Shown in pieces: positions 1 through 12,277 of a stretch of DNA of 64,000 nt; position 1 is the first letter of the stretch, and the number at the start of each line of letters is the position of its first letter. Origin of the DNA: Tulasnella sp. 424 (taxonomy: Eukaryota > Basidiomycota > Agaricomycetes > Cantharellales > Tulasnellaceae); the NCBI GenBank assembly GCA_019633425.1, contig WSUB01000047.1:181725-245724 (forward strand), written 5' to 3'. Below the pieces are notes generated by a model. It was given only the letters and a program-made list of their open reading frames with translations. It searched no databases and was not told where the DNA came from. The position numbers were made by a program, and so were the translations under genes.

Positions 1-1325
1 CCTCAGACATGTCGCAACGACCGTCTGTCAAGCTTTATGGTCGGTCATTACCATTAAAGATAGACGCCGCACGTTCAAGCTCGCCAAAGCATGCTTGGTC
101 CGTTCCGGCAATCAAAAGCTCGACACCAGGATTACGATTGGGTCCCATTTGCATACGAAATTGTCCCCGGTCCTGGACTTTCTTGCTTCGGCCGTCCCAA
201 GGATCCGCTCCCTAAAGCTAGAATACTTTGATACGAATGTCCACCTCGCTCGTAAAAATCACGGCACCCACCTCCTGTGGAGCCACTGGGGGATCAGAGG
301 TCACGTTCCCAACAAGATGTGCATAGGGTACGAGTAAGAGTCTAGCTGCAACAACTTATATTAACTGAATTTCCCAAACGCCCTCGGTCTGATCAGCACA
401 CTCTCAAGGTGATTTGGATTCTTGTGAACCGAGAGAAACTGCGCTATGCGCAAAAGAAACTCTTCGAGCTCGTCCTTCCCTCCACTCCGCCTTTTCTATA
501 GATATCTAGCCTATTTTAAGTCGAATTTAAAAGGGCAGTTGCGGGGAGTGGAGGATCGCTTCCTTTCAACTTTCCGACGAAGCTTAGAATCACTGGCACT
601 GGCGCTAAAGTACTAGTGGCGCCCTTCGGGTTTGGCAGCTTGGGGGTTTCTCAAAGCCACACCCTCCAGCTATAGTCACCGTCAATTATTTTAAGGGGAG
701 TTTCTTTTATCCGCCGCGGCTTTGGGTTGATGCAGCTACGCGTCGTGGTAGACCCTGACGATTTTGCCGCAACCCCTCGGGACTGCGTGGAATTAGTTAC
801 AAAGCCCAAATTTTGATCCAATATAATTACATAGTATTTTGAATTATATATTTGAGGCGGTTTTTGATGGGGAATAAGTAGAAGTGATGAGGTCGCGTCG
901 ACAGGAGGGTCGAGTGGAAACGAGCTCTTCCACGGCCTTCCTGTCCACCGCAGGCCGTATCAGTCGCTTATCGGATATTCGCCGAATGTCAGCAACTAGA
1001 GACGCCCACCTCGACCGGAGCAGCTCGGTATGTTACGAGCACCTGGAGCCAGATAGTGTTTGGATTCCCGAGCCCCCGATGGTGCTGCCCAAACTTCATC
1101 GAGTGAAGTTCCAGGAGGTGGAGAGGAGCTTTATGGCTCATTTCCTCACGAGCATCGATGCTCCCGAGCTCGACACGGTCGAGTTCGAGTTACAAGCAGG
1201 GTCGTTCCATTCTAACCCTAGACTCTAGTGGGCGAACCTACCTAAATCGCTAACTTTTCCCTCCATCTCGACCCTTCGCATCAGCCGAGCGCGTCTTCTC
1301 CTGCCGCTAAGAGAGAGCCCGGGCC
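1..1325 (+). pseudogene. Decayed F-box protein gene fragment (cut by window edge)
   Basis: Bases 1-225 are close to 4034-4257 of the F-box gene at 3883, and about 945-1325 are close to about 4508-5060 of the same gene. The part corresponding to about 4260-4500 is missing and about 700 bp of unrelated sequence (226-944) sits in its place. The reading frame is broken: a TAG interrupts the second block near 1226 and no long frame joins the two blocks. It is a degraded paralogue, not a functional gene. The second block shows the region around the gap in the intact paralogue as single-copy, which helps diagnose that gap. The 340-880 stretch holds nothing I recognise. The 5' end lies outside the window. 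Confidence 0.75.
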
Positions 1326-2020
1326 TTACACGTGAAAGGACGAGCTTGTTCTCTTCGGTGCACTGCATGGGTTGAAATTTGGTGATCATGCGGAGCGTTG
1401 CCACGGGACAAAGCGGAGCAAATCGTTGCGGAAGAAAATACTTGTCGCCGGTCTATTTCCACCTCCCCCTCCCCCCCACTGATTAGCATCCTTTGATGGG
1501 TCGAAGTTCTTTTTGGATCTTTGCAATGCCTAGGTGGGGATCGCCGATCCACGCCCATTCACTGCTGGCCAAGATCGTGGGGGAGGACGGCGCACTTCCT
1601 TTCATGGCAGCTCGGACTTTCCCAACTTAAACAAACCCGGCACATTTCGCACATGTGTGCGTGGACTTTTTGCGCCAAAAAGTCATCGCTCCCTTCTCTT
1701 GAGCTTATATAAATATCACTGGCATTTTTGTGACACCAAGCCACCCAGGTTCCGCTTGGTTAGGCCCTCTTATCGCTACCACTCTCATTCTCCCCTACCA
1801 CTTTTCCCCAAAGAGCTTCCAACCACCAGACCACTTTTGCTTGGATAGCTTATAAGAATATTTTGGTACCACATTTTTGGCAGTACCATCAATACATTGA
1901 TGGTGTTGCTGAAGGTTTGAGGCCAGAAAGTATTCATATCGGTTGTCCGTTGCGGCGGACGACATAGTTTTACTCCAGAGCTACAACGTATACGGCCTCG
2001 ACAATCCATAAATATCATCT
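1326..2020. other. Intergenic region, with a TATA-like element
   Basis: No convincing coding sequence; short open frames overlap on both strands without matching any family I know. A TATATAAA element at 1706-1713, about 310 bp upstream of the zinc-finger start codon, is a candidate TATA box for that gene. That distance is long for an unspliced leader, so a 5'UTR intron is possible. Confidence 0.4.
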
Positions 2021-3290
2021 ATGGACTCTCATAACAACCCCGACCAATACGACTTTTGGTCGGACGACCTCCCCCCAAAGGGTAAAGCCCGTCTCATTCC
2101 GTGTAGGAGCCTAAGGCGTTTCATTTCCCAAATACTTACACCTGATCTCCAGCATCTCCACATCCGAATAACAATCACTATTCATACAACACGTTCGATG
2201 CTCCAACCGCAGATACCCAAGCCGAACCGGCATTCGCAAGCCCCTTCACACACGAATACAGTAATATCTCAGGATTCGACAATTCTTCTTCTCCTTTGGG
2301 AGATTATGCGCCACAATTCAGGACCCATGCTCTGTCTTATCCATCGGCTCCTCCAGACCATGCCCCTCTTGCCTTCGACGACATCGTGAACATGTTTGTT
2401 CTTTATCCAAACGAACCGTCCTCGTCGGCGCAACATTCTGTCGACCCGACTCCCCATCAATCTACTTCATTGGGTCCGACGCCGGTACAAATACCAACAT
2501 CGCGCCGTTTGAGCCATGTGCCTTTCGGAGGCCACTCTACGTCGGCGTCAACTCCTTATAGTATGCATGGCAATTTCTCCGTGTACTCCTGTAAGCAGGG
2601 GTATTCGTTTTATCCCGGCTCTTTCGACGGGATTACTCAGTTCGTGTACCATTCGTAGACTCCGCAGACCCTCATAGGGCTACGCCTGGTTCTTACGGCG
2701 GACCCAGTCAAAGCTCCTCTCACAATCCATTACCTCCACCGGCCTTCAATACGACGCCCGATCTTGGTTTCAACCCCCCCTCCCATGTCGAGTCGCAAGG
2801 TTCCTCTCGCGGTCCCTCAAGAACGAGGTCCCTTCCCGTCGGTCCAGGTCAACATATCATCCAATTTAACCTGGATAACCATGGTCACCTGCCCGCAGGT
2901 CATCCTCCATCCATCCATCCACCCTCGGTTCCTCTCCCGGCGTCTCCCTCCGAAGACTCGTTCTCTTCATCCAGCCCGACTCCTTCGCCAGCAATGTCGA
3001 CATCCTCCTTGCCCAATCCCCCATCATCATCCACTGTGCGAGGTGGGACGCTTAGTTGGCGTGTCATTGACACCTCTGACGTTCCCGGATGGTCCTGTGA
3101 CTGTAAGTCTAAGACCAAGAAGGAGAAACGTCATCTGGAGTCTTGCCCCAGGAACCCTAACAAACCTACCATTGAATGTCCTTGCTGTTCGCGAATCTTT
3201 ATTGGTGGGAGCCGGAAATCGGCGCTGGGGAAGCACATGCAAAGATTCCATAAAGACTTTTTGAATTTGTTGAAGAAGAATAAAGATTGA
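2021..3290 (+). CDS. C2H2-type zinc-finger protein (three exons)
   Basis: Model join(2021..2081,2153..2590,2641..3290), 382 aa. Both introns (71 and 50 nt) are GT-AG and restore phase exactly: the coding frame changes at each and is open throughout. The first 300 residues are Asn/Ser/Pro/Tyr-rich and look disordered, as in fungal transcription factors. The C-terminal 80 residues carry the zinc-binding part: a Cys-x-Cys followed by His-x3-Cys in a Lys-rich stretch, then C-x2-C with the helix RKSALGKHMQRFH, giving a C2H2-like finger (His spaced by four). The protein ends in a basic tail. A role as DNA-binding regulator is inference from the finger and the low-complexity N-terminus; no target is visible. 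It stands alone between two F-box loci. Confidence 0.82.
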
Positions 3291-3882
3291 CGGAGAATGT
3301 TTGTACGAGTGTTTCTATCTAGTCTTGAGGCTCCGTTGCTACTTTTGAATGTAATCCTATCACTCTTGCGTTCCACCAACTCACTTGAACCTACTATTTG
3401 TATTGACTGCCTTATAGTATCATCTTTTGGAACTCTGTCTTTGCTCGAGCCTCTGCTTGGCTTGAGCCTCTCTCTTGGGTTTGTTATCCAGTGGATCTCC
3501 GCCGGGCTGATATCAATTTAGTAATTTGATATTCGACCAAATTCGATCGGTCCGAGGCTGACGATGACTTCCCTGGAGTGACGTACCACTTTCGGATACA
3601 GTTCAACCGTCGGAGTCATGACAGCATCGAGACATTACGCAGCCTCTCGCCAGGCATATAACTCTCTTGTTTATCGACTGGCAAGCACGTTAAACCCTGC
3701 GCGCAAACCAACTCTGGCAAAATCCGACAGCCCCATTTTCATGTATAAGTTCGACCAGTCCTCCAGGCTCCGCAAATATTTCTGACCTATTTCACACGTA
3801 TATCCACTCGTAAAGCCAGGTCAGCGCTACCCCTCTTCGTAAAAGTAGCCATCTCTTACGAAGAGCCTTCGTCGTCAGCTGG
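3291..3882. other. Intergenic region (3' flank of zinc-finger gene, 5' flank of F-box gene)
   Basis: No credible gene. The last 150 bp before 3883 are pyrimidine-rich, as expected for a fungal core promoter. Confidence 0.4.
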
Positions 3883-5562
3883 ATGCCTTTAGAATCCGCC
3901 GCCGGTTTCTCCACGACTCCCCCAATCTACACTCTCCCACCCGAAATAATCTGTCGAATCCTTCAACTCCTCGTCGATCAACCCACTCACTGCCGTTACA
4001 AAGATCTCATCCACATTACGCACACTTCGGCTCCGCTCCGACATGTTGCAACGACCGTCTGTCCAGCTTTATGGTCCGTCATTACCATCCAGGATAGCCG
4101 CCACACGTTCAAGCTCGCCAAAGCATGCTTGGTCCGCTCCGGAAATCAAAAGCTCGACATCAGGATTGCGATTGGGTCCCATTTGCACACGAAATTGTCC
4201 CCGGTCCTGCACTTTCTTGCTTCCGCCGCCCCAAGGATCCGCTCCCTCAAGCTAGATATTGCAATATCAAAGGAGAAATATCGGATTCAAGTGAACGATG
4301 CTCTACGAACCTTCGAGTTCCCATATCTGGAATCGCTGGTTCTCGACATGTGGAGCAGGGGGAGAGAGGGGATCTCACCGGTCCAGGTTCCGCTTCCTCC
4401 AAACACGCCTCATTTTCACACTCTCAGCCTCATCCAACTGATACCTCAAAGCAGAATCGAGTCCCTCAGACATTTACGGAGCCTTACCATATGGTCGCGG
4501 TCCTTCTGGGCATGGCCGTATCAGTCGCTTTATTGGATATTCGCCGAATGTCAGCAACTAGAGAACATCCACCTCGACCGGAGCGGCTCAGTATGCTACG
4601 AGCACCTCGAGCCGGATAGTGTTTGGATTCCCGAGCCCCCGATGGTGCTGCCCAAACTTCATCGAGTGAAGTTCCAGGAGGTGGAGAGGAGCTTTATGGC
4701 TCANNNNNNNNNNNNNNNNNNNNNNNNNNNNNNNNNNNNNNNNNNNNNNNNNNNNNNNNNNNNNNNNNNNNNNNNNNNNNNNNNNNNNNNNNNNNNNNNN
4801 NGGATTCCCGAGCCCCCGATGGTGCTGCCCAAACTTCATCGAGTGAAGTTCCAGGAGGTGGAGAGGAGCTTTATGGCTCACTTCCTGACGAGCATCGATG
4901 CTCCCGAGCTCGACACGGTCGAGTTCGAGCTGCAAGAAGAGACGTTCCCTTCTAACCCTAGACTCCGATGGTCAAAATTCCCAAAATCTCTAACTTTCCC
5001 CTCCGTCTCGACCCTTCGCATCAGCCGGGCGCGTCATCTCTTTCCGCCAAGAGAGAGCCCGGACCTCGCGATATGTCTCCTCAAACTCTTTCCACGAGTA
5101 AAGAAGGTGGAACTACCTTTTGCGGGTCACGACATACTAGGACTTTGGGAGGATTTTTGGATGGAGGAGCGAAGCCGGTGGTACCCAGACCCGTCGGTAT
5201 TCTGGCAGGAGCTTCGCTACCTGAGTATGGGAAGGTCTTCGGGGCATGCTGGTACCGACTGTGACGCGATGCTGCAGTTTGCTACAACCTTCGCCGAAAA
5301 GCGAAACGTGTTTGGTCTCCCGAGTTTGGAACGGGTCACCGTATACCTTTGCAAGGACGCCATTGAGGGGAGAGCTGGGAGTTGCTTGGACATATTGCCT
5401 CGACTGCGTAAAGTCCTGTCATCGTCCAAGGGATTAGAGGTTATGCAGATATCATGGGGTAGCATAGTAAGCCTGAGTGGGACGTGTCGTAATGTGTGGT
5501 TTTGCTGATGTGTGCATTTCTACACCCAGAGTGAAGGGCTCGACGATTGCGTAGAACGATAA
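3883..5562 (+). CDS. F-box domain protein (contains an assembly gap)
   Basis: Model join(3883..5466,5530..5562). The 63-nt intron begins GTAAGC and ends CCCAG, giving the C-terminus SEGLDDCVER; without splicing the frame stops at 5508. The F-box is near residues 15-60 (LPPEIICRILQLL, then a Trp within PALWSVI), followed by a long region of leucine-rich-repeat type common in agaricomycete F-box proteins. Such proteins bind Skp1 and recruit substrates to SCF ubiquitin ligases; that is family knowledge, and the substrate is unknown. The frame runs through 98 N at 4704-4801. The 79 bases just before the gap are repeated exactly after it. Removing the gap plus one repeat (177 nt) keeps the frame, so the true protein is probably about 59 residues shorter than the assembled one. 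Confidence 0.8.
4625..4880 (+). repeat. 79-bp direct repeat flanking the gap (probable assembly artefact)
   Basis: 4625-4703 and 4802-4880 are the same 79 bases. The decayed paralogue at 1063-1141 has this segment once. The repeat is best explained as unmerged overlapping contig ends. Confidence 0.85.
4704..4801. other. Assembly gap (98 N)
   Basis: A run of N inside the F-box gene. The flanks 4625-4703 and 4802-4880 are identical, so the contig ends probably overlap and were not merged. Confidence 0.95.
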
Positions 5563-5727
5563 GCCTTTCACAACAGCTTTGTCGTCCTAGAACAGTTTGG
5601 TTTTGGAATAGAATGTCAATGGATAGCCTCTTTGGATTGCCTTGGCATCGCTTCGCCACGTTCAGCGTTGCGGTTCCAAATCAAAATATTTCAATTCAAG
5701 AGAACTAATCGGCGGCGTACATACTAT

Positions 5728-7066
5728 TTAGTAAACAACATCAGCAGTAACCTCCCCTTTGCCAATCACTCCTCTCCAGTACTCCTCGAAACCCCGCGCA
5801 CCAACGTCCATTTTCAGCGTATTTTCAATCACACTTGTGCTGAGGTGGCAATCCTTCGGTCTGCTCACTGCCGCTTCACCCTTCGGTGCTTCCGAGTCCG
5901 GGACAATATGCTCATGTCCCACTCCCAAGATCTTTGCAAAGATCAAGCATATTTCGTACTTGGTAAACGGTTCGGGGGAGGAGTAGTGGAGGATCGGAGG
6001 GAGCGGGAGCGAGCATGACTCGGCGGGGAACTTGGCAGCGAGACGATGGAAGAACGCTGCGATGTCTAGTGTGTTCGTTGGGTATCGGGTTGCGTAGTGA
6101 TCCATCTTATAGGTCTTGCCAGACTGATCCTGAACGACGTCCAGGAGAACGTTGATGGCAGTGTCGGAATTTTTCTTCGCAGGGCCGTAGCTTAAGGGAG
6201 GAGCGGTCATTGTGGTGCCCGCAAATACACAAAGCCAACTTACAGAACCGGAACACGGACGGCGACTCTTTGCCCGGGACCTTCGATGGATCGGATCGCC
6301 ACCTCCCCTTGGCGCTTGGTCCTCCCGTAGAAATTTACTGGGTTTGGAGCATCATCGACTTCATACGGTGGCTTAGTCCCATCAAACACGTAATCTACGG
6401 AGAGGTATCAGCGTTCATATTGAACGTATTCTAAGTTATATATGGACTCAGTCTTTACCGGTACTGATGTAAAAGAGGTTGAAGGCATATGTGGCGGATA
6501 GCTGAGCGAGAGTATTGGGCACCTGGGCGTTGAGCGCTTCGGCAGCTTCAGGATTCTAGTTTAGTTGGATATTCAGGTTCAATAAGGGACTCGGCGTTGC
6601 GAAAGTCTTTGGAGGGTGCTGAGGCGGTGCAACTCTACCTTTTCGGCCACATCCGGTCGGCGCTCCGCGGCGCAATGAATGACCCCTGTCGGTAGCGGCG
6701 ACGAGGTTCAGCCCGTTCACATATAGTTGCATAGATAGATCGCTTGACTCACAATCCGGTAAGAACTCCTTGATCAATGTATCGGTTGCGGCTGCATCCA
6801 GTAGGTCCAGCTGCGTGAATTCCGATCCAGGATTGGAGTGCGCGAGCCCCAAAACTGGGTAGCTAAAACTTTAGCGTATTAAATCCAGGTCTGACTCCAA
6901 GCTGTAGCTACCTTCGTATCCGCGATGCTTCTTGAACTCTTGATATATTGCACCACCGAGGACGCCTGATGCACCTGCGTTGCGTTACAAAAGGGGACAG
7001 TGTTTGAGCATAGTGTAGGTAAGCCGGAAGGTATCGCACAGTACTACCTGTGATGACGATCTTCAT
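5728..7066 (-). CDS. NAD(P)-binding RmlD/MAT2B-like protein (dTDP-4-dehydrorhamnose reductase family)
   Basis: Model complement(join(5728..6190,6244..6394,6459..6555,6639..6685,6753..6854,6912..6974,7048..7066)), seven exons, 313 aa, every junction GT-AG and in phase. The N-terminus MKIVITG leads into GASGVLGG, the glycine-rich Rossmann motif. The [13 protein letters not shown] segment, FYIST, DYVFDG and the YGRTK motif (catalytic Tyr-x3-Lys of short-chain dehydrogenases) follow in the usual order. The C-terminal segment with [17 protein letters not shown] is typical of the fungal RmlD substrate-binding family, which includes the beta regulatory subunit of methionine adenosyltransferase. Whether it is an enzyme or a regulatory subunit cannot be decided here. 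Length fits the family (about 300-330 aa). Confidence 0.88.
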
Positions 7067-8152
7067 AATTTGTGCTCGGTTTCAGAAGGTAGAGACGCGT
7101 AATTGGGGAAGAAAGGCAACGGGGCGTGAGAGTCGGATGTGGATGTTAGTGACGTCACGCCCGTCACGGAGTTTCGTGACCCGCGCATGAGGCATGCCAG
7201 CGCCGTGTATTGGCAACGTATGTCCCGAGGTGTAAGCTAGCACCGACCGAGGTATCTGTTACACAATAGTACACGCTCGATTTTTCAAGTGACTGTAAAA
7301 TGCCGGAAGAAGTAGAGCTGTAGCCCTCAGCTCGAAACGATGCTCACCCGCGGACTAGAACCGTCCGCTTTGGAAGACTATTCAGAAATTCTCCCCAAAT
7401 CGGCGTAATTATCTAAGAAAAGTAAGAATGCGCTCGTTCATTTAGCTCAGCTGCCAGACCCATGGTGTAAGGCGACTCATCCTTCGACGTTCAAGCACCT
7501 CGACGAACGCAGCATGCAATGAGTCGACGGCCCACACCCTCACTCTAAATTTATGCTGAGCATCGTCCAGCATACTGTGCCTATCCTATGTGCCGTGGAA
7601 GGGAGGAATGCCTGACTCGGTAAACTGGGCCGGCTGAACGGCCTTGGGGCGACTCCGACGCCGACCTGGAGAGACCCTGAGCGGGGGTTCTCATGCCTCG
7701 AGTTCATGTCGGCGCATAAACCTCGTACGCATGTCACACAATGGAATGACACGCATTTAATGCTCCGACATCTTCCCAGGTACATTCGAGTGACTAGTAA
7801 ACATTCTGTGCTCCGGATCTGCAGAGACGATGAGGACACGGGGTTTCAATAGGAAAAGCCCCATCCGCGATCGTTCAAAAGGCATCAGTGGATTAATGTG
7901 AGCTCTATATCCAGCTTTTATGCATTAGGGAGCATACAGAGCGCGTTGTAGTCGAGCAATGACGAAAGTATCGCGGCTGGGCATTGCTCACGTGATACAA
8001 AACAAGACGCGGTTTGTCCAACTGTGGGACCTATCTACTGTTTGCCTTGAAGTCAACTTCCCATCCCCATCTCGTTCCTTCATCCCGTCCTCCACGACTG
8101 CCACTCCATCTCATCCTCAACGACGGTCTCAACAGTTTCATAGTTCATAATC
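7067..8152. other. Intergenic region between divergent genes
   Basis: Shared upstream region of the RmlD-like gene (minus) and the KEN-box gene (plus). I see no coding sequence with a family resemblance and no clear repeat. The last 80 bp before 8153 are CT-rich. Confidence 0.4.
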
Positions 8153-9297
8153 ATGTCATCTCTTTCTCGCTCTAAGCCATCATTCATCATCTACAGAGAT
8201 GAACCCGTCGCAGGTGGTCAAACTCAACAGTCAACAGCCCAACCCCCAACCACAGTCACCTCGACTCGTCTCACCATTTCCACATCAGTCTCATTGAAAG
8301 ACAAGGAGAACGCCGCTCCATACTCAGCAGTCGACAAGTCTGGCAAGAACAAAGCTCCCAAGCTCACCAGGTCGCTCTCCGCTCCAACCTCGCCGATCCT
8401 GGCAGGCGATGACGAAGGAGCCAAGGCCATCCGTCTAGCACTCGCTACCAAGTTTGTAGCTGCTCCCACAAAAGCATCAAAGTCCAAGTCGTCGTCTGGC
8501 GAATCTTCTGTGAACAAGGCCAAGTCCAAATCAAAATCATCATCCTCATCTAAGCGAATGGTCACCACCGCAACATCATCTGTATCCGACGCCACAACCG
8601 CCACTGCCTCGACCGCGGCTACCAAGCTCAAGCGAAACAACACCTCTCCCTCTCCCTCTTCTTCCCAGAAGAAAAAGCCATCTCGGAAACCCAGCCTCTT
8701 GGCACCACTCCCAGAGGAGGGTTCGGGTGTTGTGGCCGAAGACCCGACCGCATGTGGTCCTGACGGCTTGACGTTGGCGGACCGACGCGCGCGCGACCTC
8801 ACCCAGCTCCCCCTTGGAGACATCTCTCAAGCTTTCCCTACAAGCTCGATGCCTGAAGCATTCACCAAGTCGGCTGTTGCTGGTGTGAGCAGGAAACGGG
8901 TGAGCACACGCGATGCTATGTTTATTTACTGTTCAGACCCTGATCCACAACCACGCTCTTCCCTTAGACGCGTGCCCATTCCATCAATGCACGAGAAGAT
9001 GAACCGACATCTGTGACTGTCGAAGTCGCTTCGTCGTCGTCGCTGCTCCTGGTAGCGGAAGTCGAACCTTCAAGTCCTAAGACCACCGCCGTCATCAGCA
9101 ACGCGTCTCCTCATAAACGCGTCCGCCTCTCCCCCCTCGTCGAGGCTGCCGAGCTGCCCTCAGTTTCCCCGCTTTCCACCCAAGTCGACCTCCCAGTCCT
9201 GTCCACACAGGAAACAGCCGTCGACGATTTGAAGGATGAGCTCGACGTTGAAGCCACGCTCATCGATTTCGGTATGGAGGAAACTCCTTCATCATGA
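8153..9297 (+). CDS. KEN-box protein, possible securin-like APC/C substrate
   Basis: Model join(8153..8899,8968..9297); the 68-nt intron (GTGAGC...TTAG) changes frame correctly and gives 358 aa. The protein is Ser/Thr/Lys-rich and looks disordered. A KEN box lies at residues 51-53 in the context KDKENAAP, matching the APC/C-Cdh1 degron with the common downstream Pro. Several Ser-Pro sites (SAPTSP, RLSPL, SVSP) could be CDK sites, and an R-x-x-L sequence (RVRL) occurs near the C-terminus. The acidic C-terminus ends near VEATLIDFGMEE. A short disordered protein with an N-terminal KEN box, basic middle and acidic C-terminus resembles securins, but securins share little sequence. The securin idea is inference; another cell-cycle APC/C substrate is equally possible. 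Confidence 0.7.
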
Positions 9298-9960
9298 CCA
9301 GTTGCAATCTTGTGGATTTCACCTTGACATGACCACGCCATGCTCACTCTCCTCTCTCAGTACTCTAAATCTGCTTCTGTATACCTCCCTTCTCTACATC
9401 CTTCACTGTGTATCCTTCCATCCTTACCTTTTCACTTCTGTTTCAGCCCCTTTGATACCTTTGTCTATCATGCACATGTCCATTCCTCGGTACGTTTTCC
9501 GCCTATGCTCTCCTCAGGCTGCTTTTCGTTCTATGCCTCTCCCTACTATTTTGGATTCCGGTTTACGGATGTACTGCCTTCAGGCGATTCTTTATTATGA
9601 TCACAGGTCGTGTATCGCTGTATATAGCCACGCTTTACTTATCAGACACTTGCTCTGCCATTTTGCCTCCCGACGTTGCACTTTCGGGACGAAATGCGAG
9701 GACTAATGTATTGGTAGGAAAGAGACCGTTGTGGCTTGCGGCTGTTTGTCCTGCGGCGTGGCCACAAACGCTTTGCAGTTTGCTAATCCGCTTCGTACCG
9801 AAGGTTCTCTGGGCAACGCGTCCTTCACTGTGCGTTTCTGGTCTTTTCCCTGATACTCCTGCCTGAAACTGATTTGGTTGCTTAAGAAATATTTAGTAGC
9901 AAACTAGTGCCAAGACTGGCTTCGGTATTCTCTTTCAGCACGTCAACATCAAATCCCGCC
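9298..9960. other. Intergenic region; 3' part belongs to the WD40 tandem-duplication unit
   Basis: No gene. From about 9705 onward the sequence matches about 12367-12627, the flank of the second WD40 copy, so the promoter was duplicated with the gene. Confidence 0.5.
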
Positions 9961-12277
9961 ATGGACTCGTCACTGGGCACCCAAGAAGCCTCCCCGTTTC
10001 TCGATTTTGAGGCGCTTATGGAAAAACTTGAAGCCGCAGGTACCATTCCACTGGAAGAGTTGGAGGAAGACGAAGAGAGCGACAACCCTCACCCCGAAAA
10101 GATCTACATGAGGTCGTTGCACGCGATTATCACTTTAGTCAAGTGGGCGGAGCTTTCTAAAGATGCTGGTGTGTTGAAAACCGCCCCTGTGATGACAGGC
10201 CAGTCGTCTTCCACAACGAGCGACGCGCCCCCCGCTGGGGAGCCGATGGACGAGTGGACGGAATTCATCAAAAACGCGGAATCCAAGATCAGCCAACTTT
10301 GCTCAGAGATGTACAGGCATGACTACGTAAGCTCCGTAGAACCCTTTGCGATTCCCACTCGTCCAGGTTGCTATATCGAGACGAAAGGTTATATGCCGGG
10401 TTCCATCTCGAACAGTCGAGAATTTTTGCTACTCTTTGTAAGTCGTTTACAACTGCCTTTTTTTCATGTCTTGGACGATTGCATGCTTAACCTTTTTACC
10501 GGGCGGGATTCCGTGACAGGCTGGCATTATGGGCGGGAACGACGAGGGTGACGAGGATGACGGCATGGATGTAAATCAAAGGATAGAAGATATGCGAAGG
10601 CGGATGATGCTAGCCGACTTTATCCCATCATCTTGGAACGAGTCCCTTCGGCCACACTCACTTTCGACTCGATTAGCGCGGTTCGACACGGATTACGACT
10701 CCTCCACGATCCTCGAAGCTGCATCTCGGTCCACTTCGGTAGCTCAAGGCATCGATTCCAGCGCACGGCAGCAACAGCTCATCAACATCCTGCAAGCGCG
10801 AGCTGAAGTTCGTCAAGAAGAATTTCTTTTCGAACTGGAGGGTAGACCGAGACGCATGGCTCTAGGCAAGAACATGGTCGTCATCTCCGATGAAAGAAGA
10901 AAGCTGCAGCGATTTGCCATCTATCCTCCCGGTTACGACCGAAGCAACGAGGAGAATTTGTGGGAATGGGACGGAGAGCTGATGAAACACGGCCTTGGGG
11001 AACGCGTAGACGAGTTGGAGATCGATTCAAGTGGAAGAATTTGGGCGGCAAGCAGCCTTAGAATTAAAGCGTTTGGTGGTTGGGCGGACGGGGAGCTTGA
11101 AAAGGAGAAACGCGGAGAGTGCCAGTTAAGATGGACGCTGGATTCCGAGGGTTTCAGCGGAGCCCTGGGGATCACAGACGAGTTGGTATTCCGTGCGGGC
11201 ACGGGGGGAAGGTTGGCAGTCTGGAGAAAAGAAAGTCTCGTCGAGCATAAACCTGTCTGGTTCTCGGTGCGTGCAATGTTCTGCCATTTTTCATATTCTG
11301 GATTAATCACCATTGTGGGGATGCAGGATTCGGATCCACATGCGGAACCGCACGGGGGCCGTATAAGCATGTCTTACTTCAAGAAGTCGAGACTGAGTGT
11401 GGAGGTCTCGCAAGGCGAGCTGCCGCACCACCTTGTCGAAACCCCCAACATTAATGGCCCCTTTGGCCTGTTGAGTCCGATACCAGGAACATCCAAATTT
11501 ATTTTCACGCGCTCCTCCCCAGAAACGACGCACCTTCGCCATGCTGAGGGCTTTTCGGTGAGATTGTTCGACCTTGCATCGCCTGAGTTGCCTGCCTCCA
11601 TCGTCGGACTGGGTTTCGGAGGGACTGTCGCCTCTCTTGCGACGCACCAGGTAGGTCTCTGAATCTTTGGCCAGTTACTTTCGTTATAGCTCAGGTTTAC
11701 TATTTCTTAGGATATGCCACATAACTTCGTCGCGGCTGGCGATGATCGCTGCACGCGGATATTCGACTTCCGCCAACCTCCACTCCCCCAGATTATGCTC
11801 AACGGCCACTCTGACAACGTGAACGCCTGCACCATCGCTTCCCATGGTGGCGACTTCCCGATAATCTTTACTGGAGGAGACGATGAACTCGTCAAGGCCT
11901 GGGATATCCGGCATACAAAGAAGTGCATGTACGACCTGTCGACCGGAACCATGCACCCGACAACGCTGGCTTGGCACGAGGATACTCAAAGTCTCTTCCT
12001 GCTCGGAAAAAAGGTTCACCAAACGTGAGTGCTTCTTCCACCGAGTGGATTTGGCATAATTCTAGCCTAATAACATGTTGTATTGATCAGCGACGGGGAC
12101 GGTGACGTTGTTTGGCCAACGCGATCGGCGCGCGGCGCGGACTATTTTGGCATACCATGGTATACTTTAGGACACTTGGTCGTGGAATACCGGTTCAGAA
12201 CGGCTCCCGATCCTCGTTCATTCCCTTGGACACCTGAGTATAGTAGCCTGGATGGACCTCGCTTTGATCTTAGGTAG
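9961..12277 (+). CDS. WD40-repeat protein, tandem copy A
   Basis: Model join(9961..10437,10520..11266,11327..11650,11711..12024,12091..12277), 682 aa. All introns are GT-AG and in phase, and copy B has the same five exons. The start is the ATG at 9961 in a strong context (CCCGCCATGG), conserved in copy B. The N-terminal 200 residues are acidic and helical. The centre contains propeller-like strands (DELEIDSSGRIWAAS, GGRLAVWRKE). The C-terminal part has clear WD40 repeats: NFVAAGDDRCTRIFDFR, then HSDNVNACT...FTGGDDELVKAWDIR. The last 60 residues (FGIPWYTLGH..., SLDGPRFD) form a conserved tail. WD40 propellers are interaction platforms; no specific partner can be read from the sequence. The second intron (60 nt) has no stop in frame, so a retained-intron isoform would stay open. 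Confidence 0.85.

Noticed and set aside
7540..7839. 99-codon minus-strand open frame upstream of the KEN-box gene
   Set aside because: No family resemblance, lies in a divergent promoter region and has no splice partners.
8224..8823. 199-codon antisense frame within the KEN-box gene
   Set aside because: Shadow of the Ser/Lys-rich coding strand; low-complexity Asp/Val/Ser composition.
9907..9960. Upstream in-frame extension of WD40 copies A and B
   Set aside because: The extension begins with GTG, not ATG; the ATG at 9961/12628 has a strong conserved context.
10933..11370. Antisense frame of 145 codons in WD40 copy A
   Set aside because: Mirror of a conserved coding exon; the sense frame has intron phases and homology.
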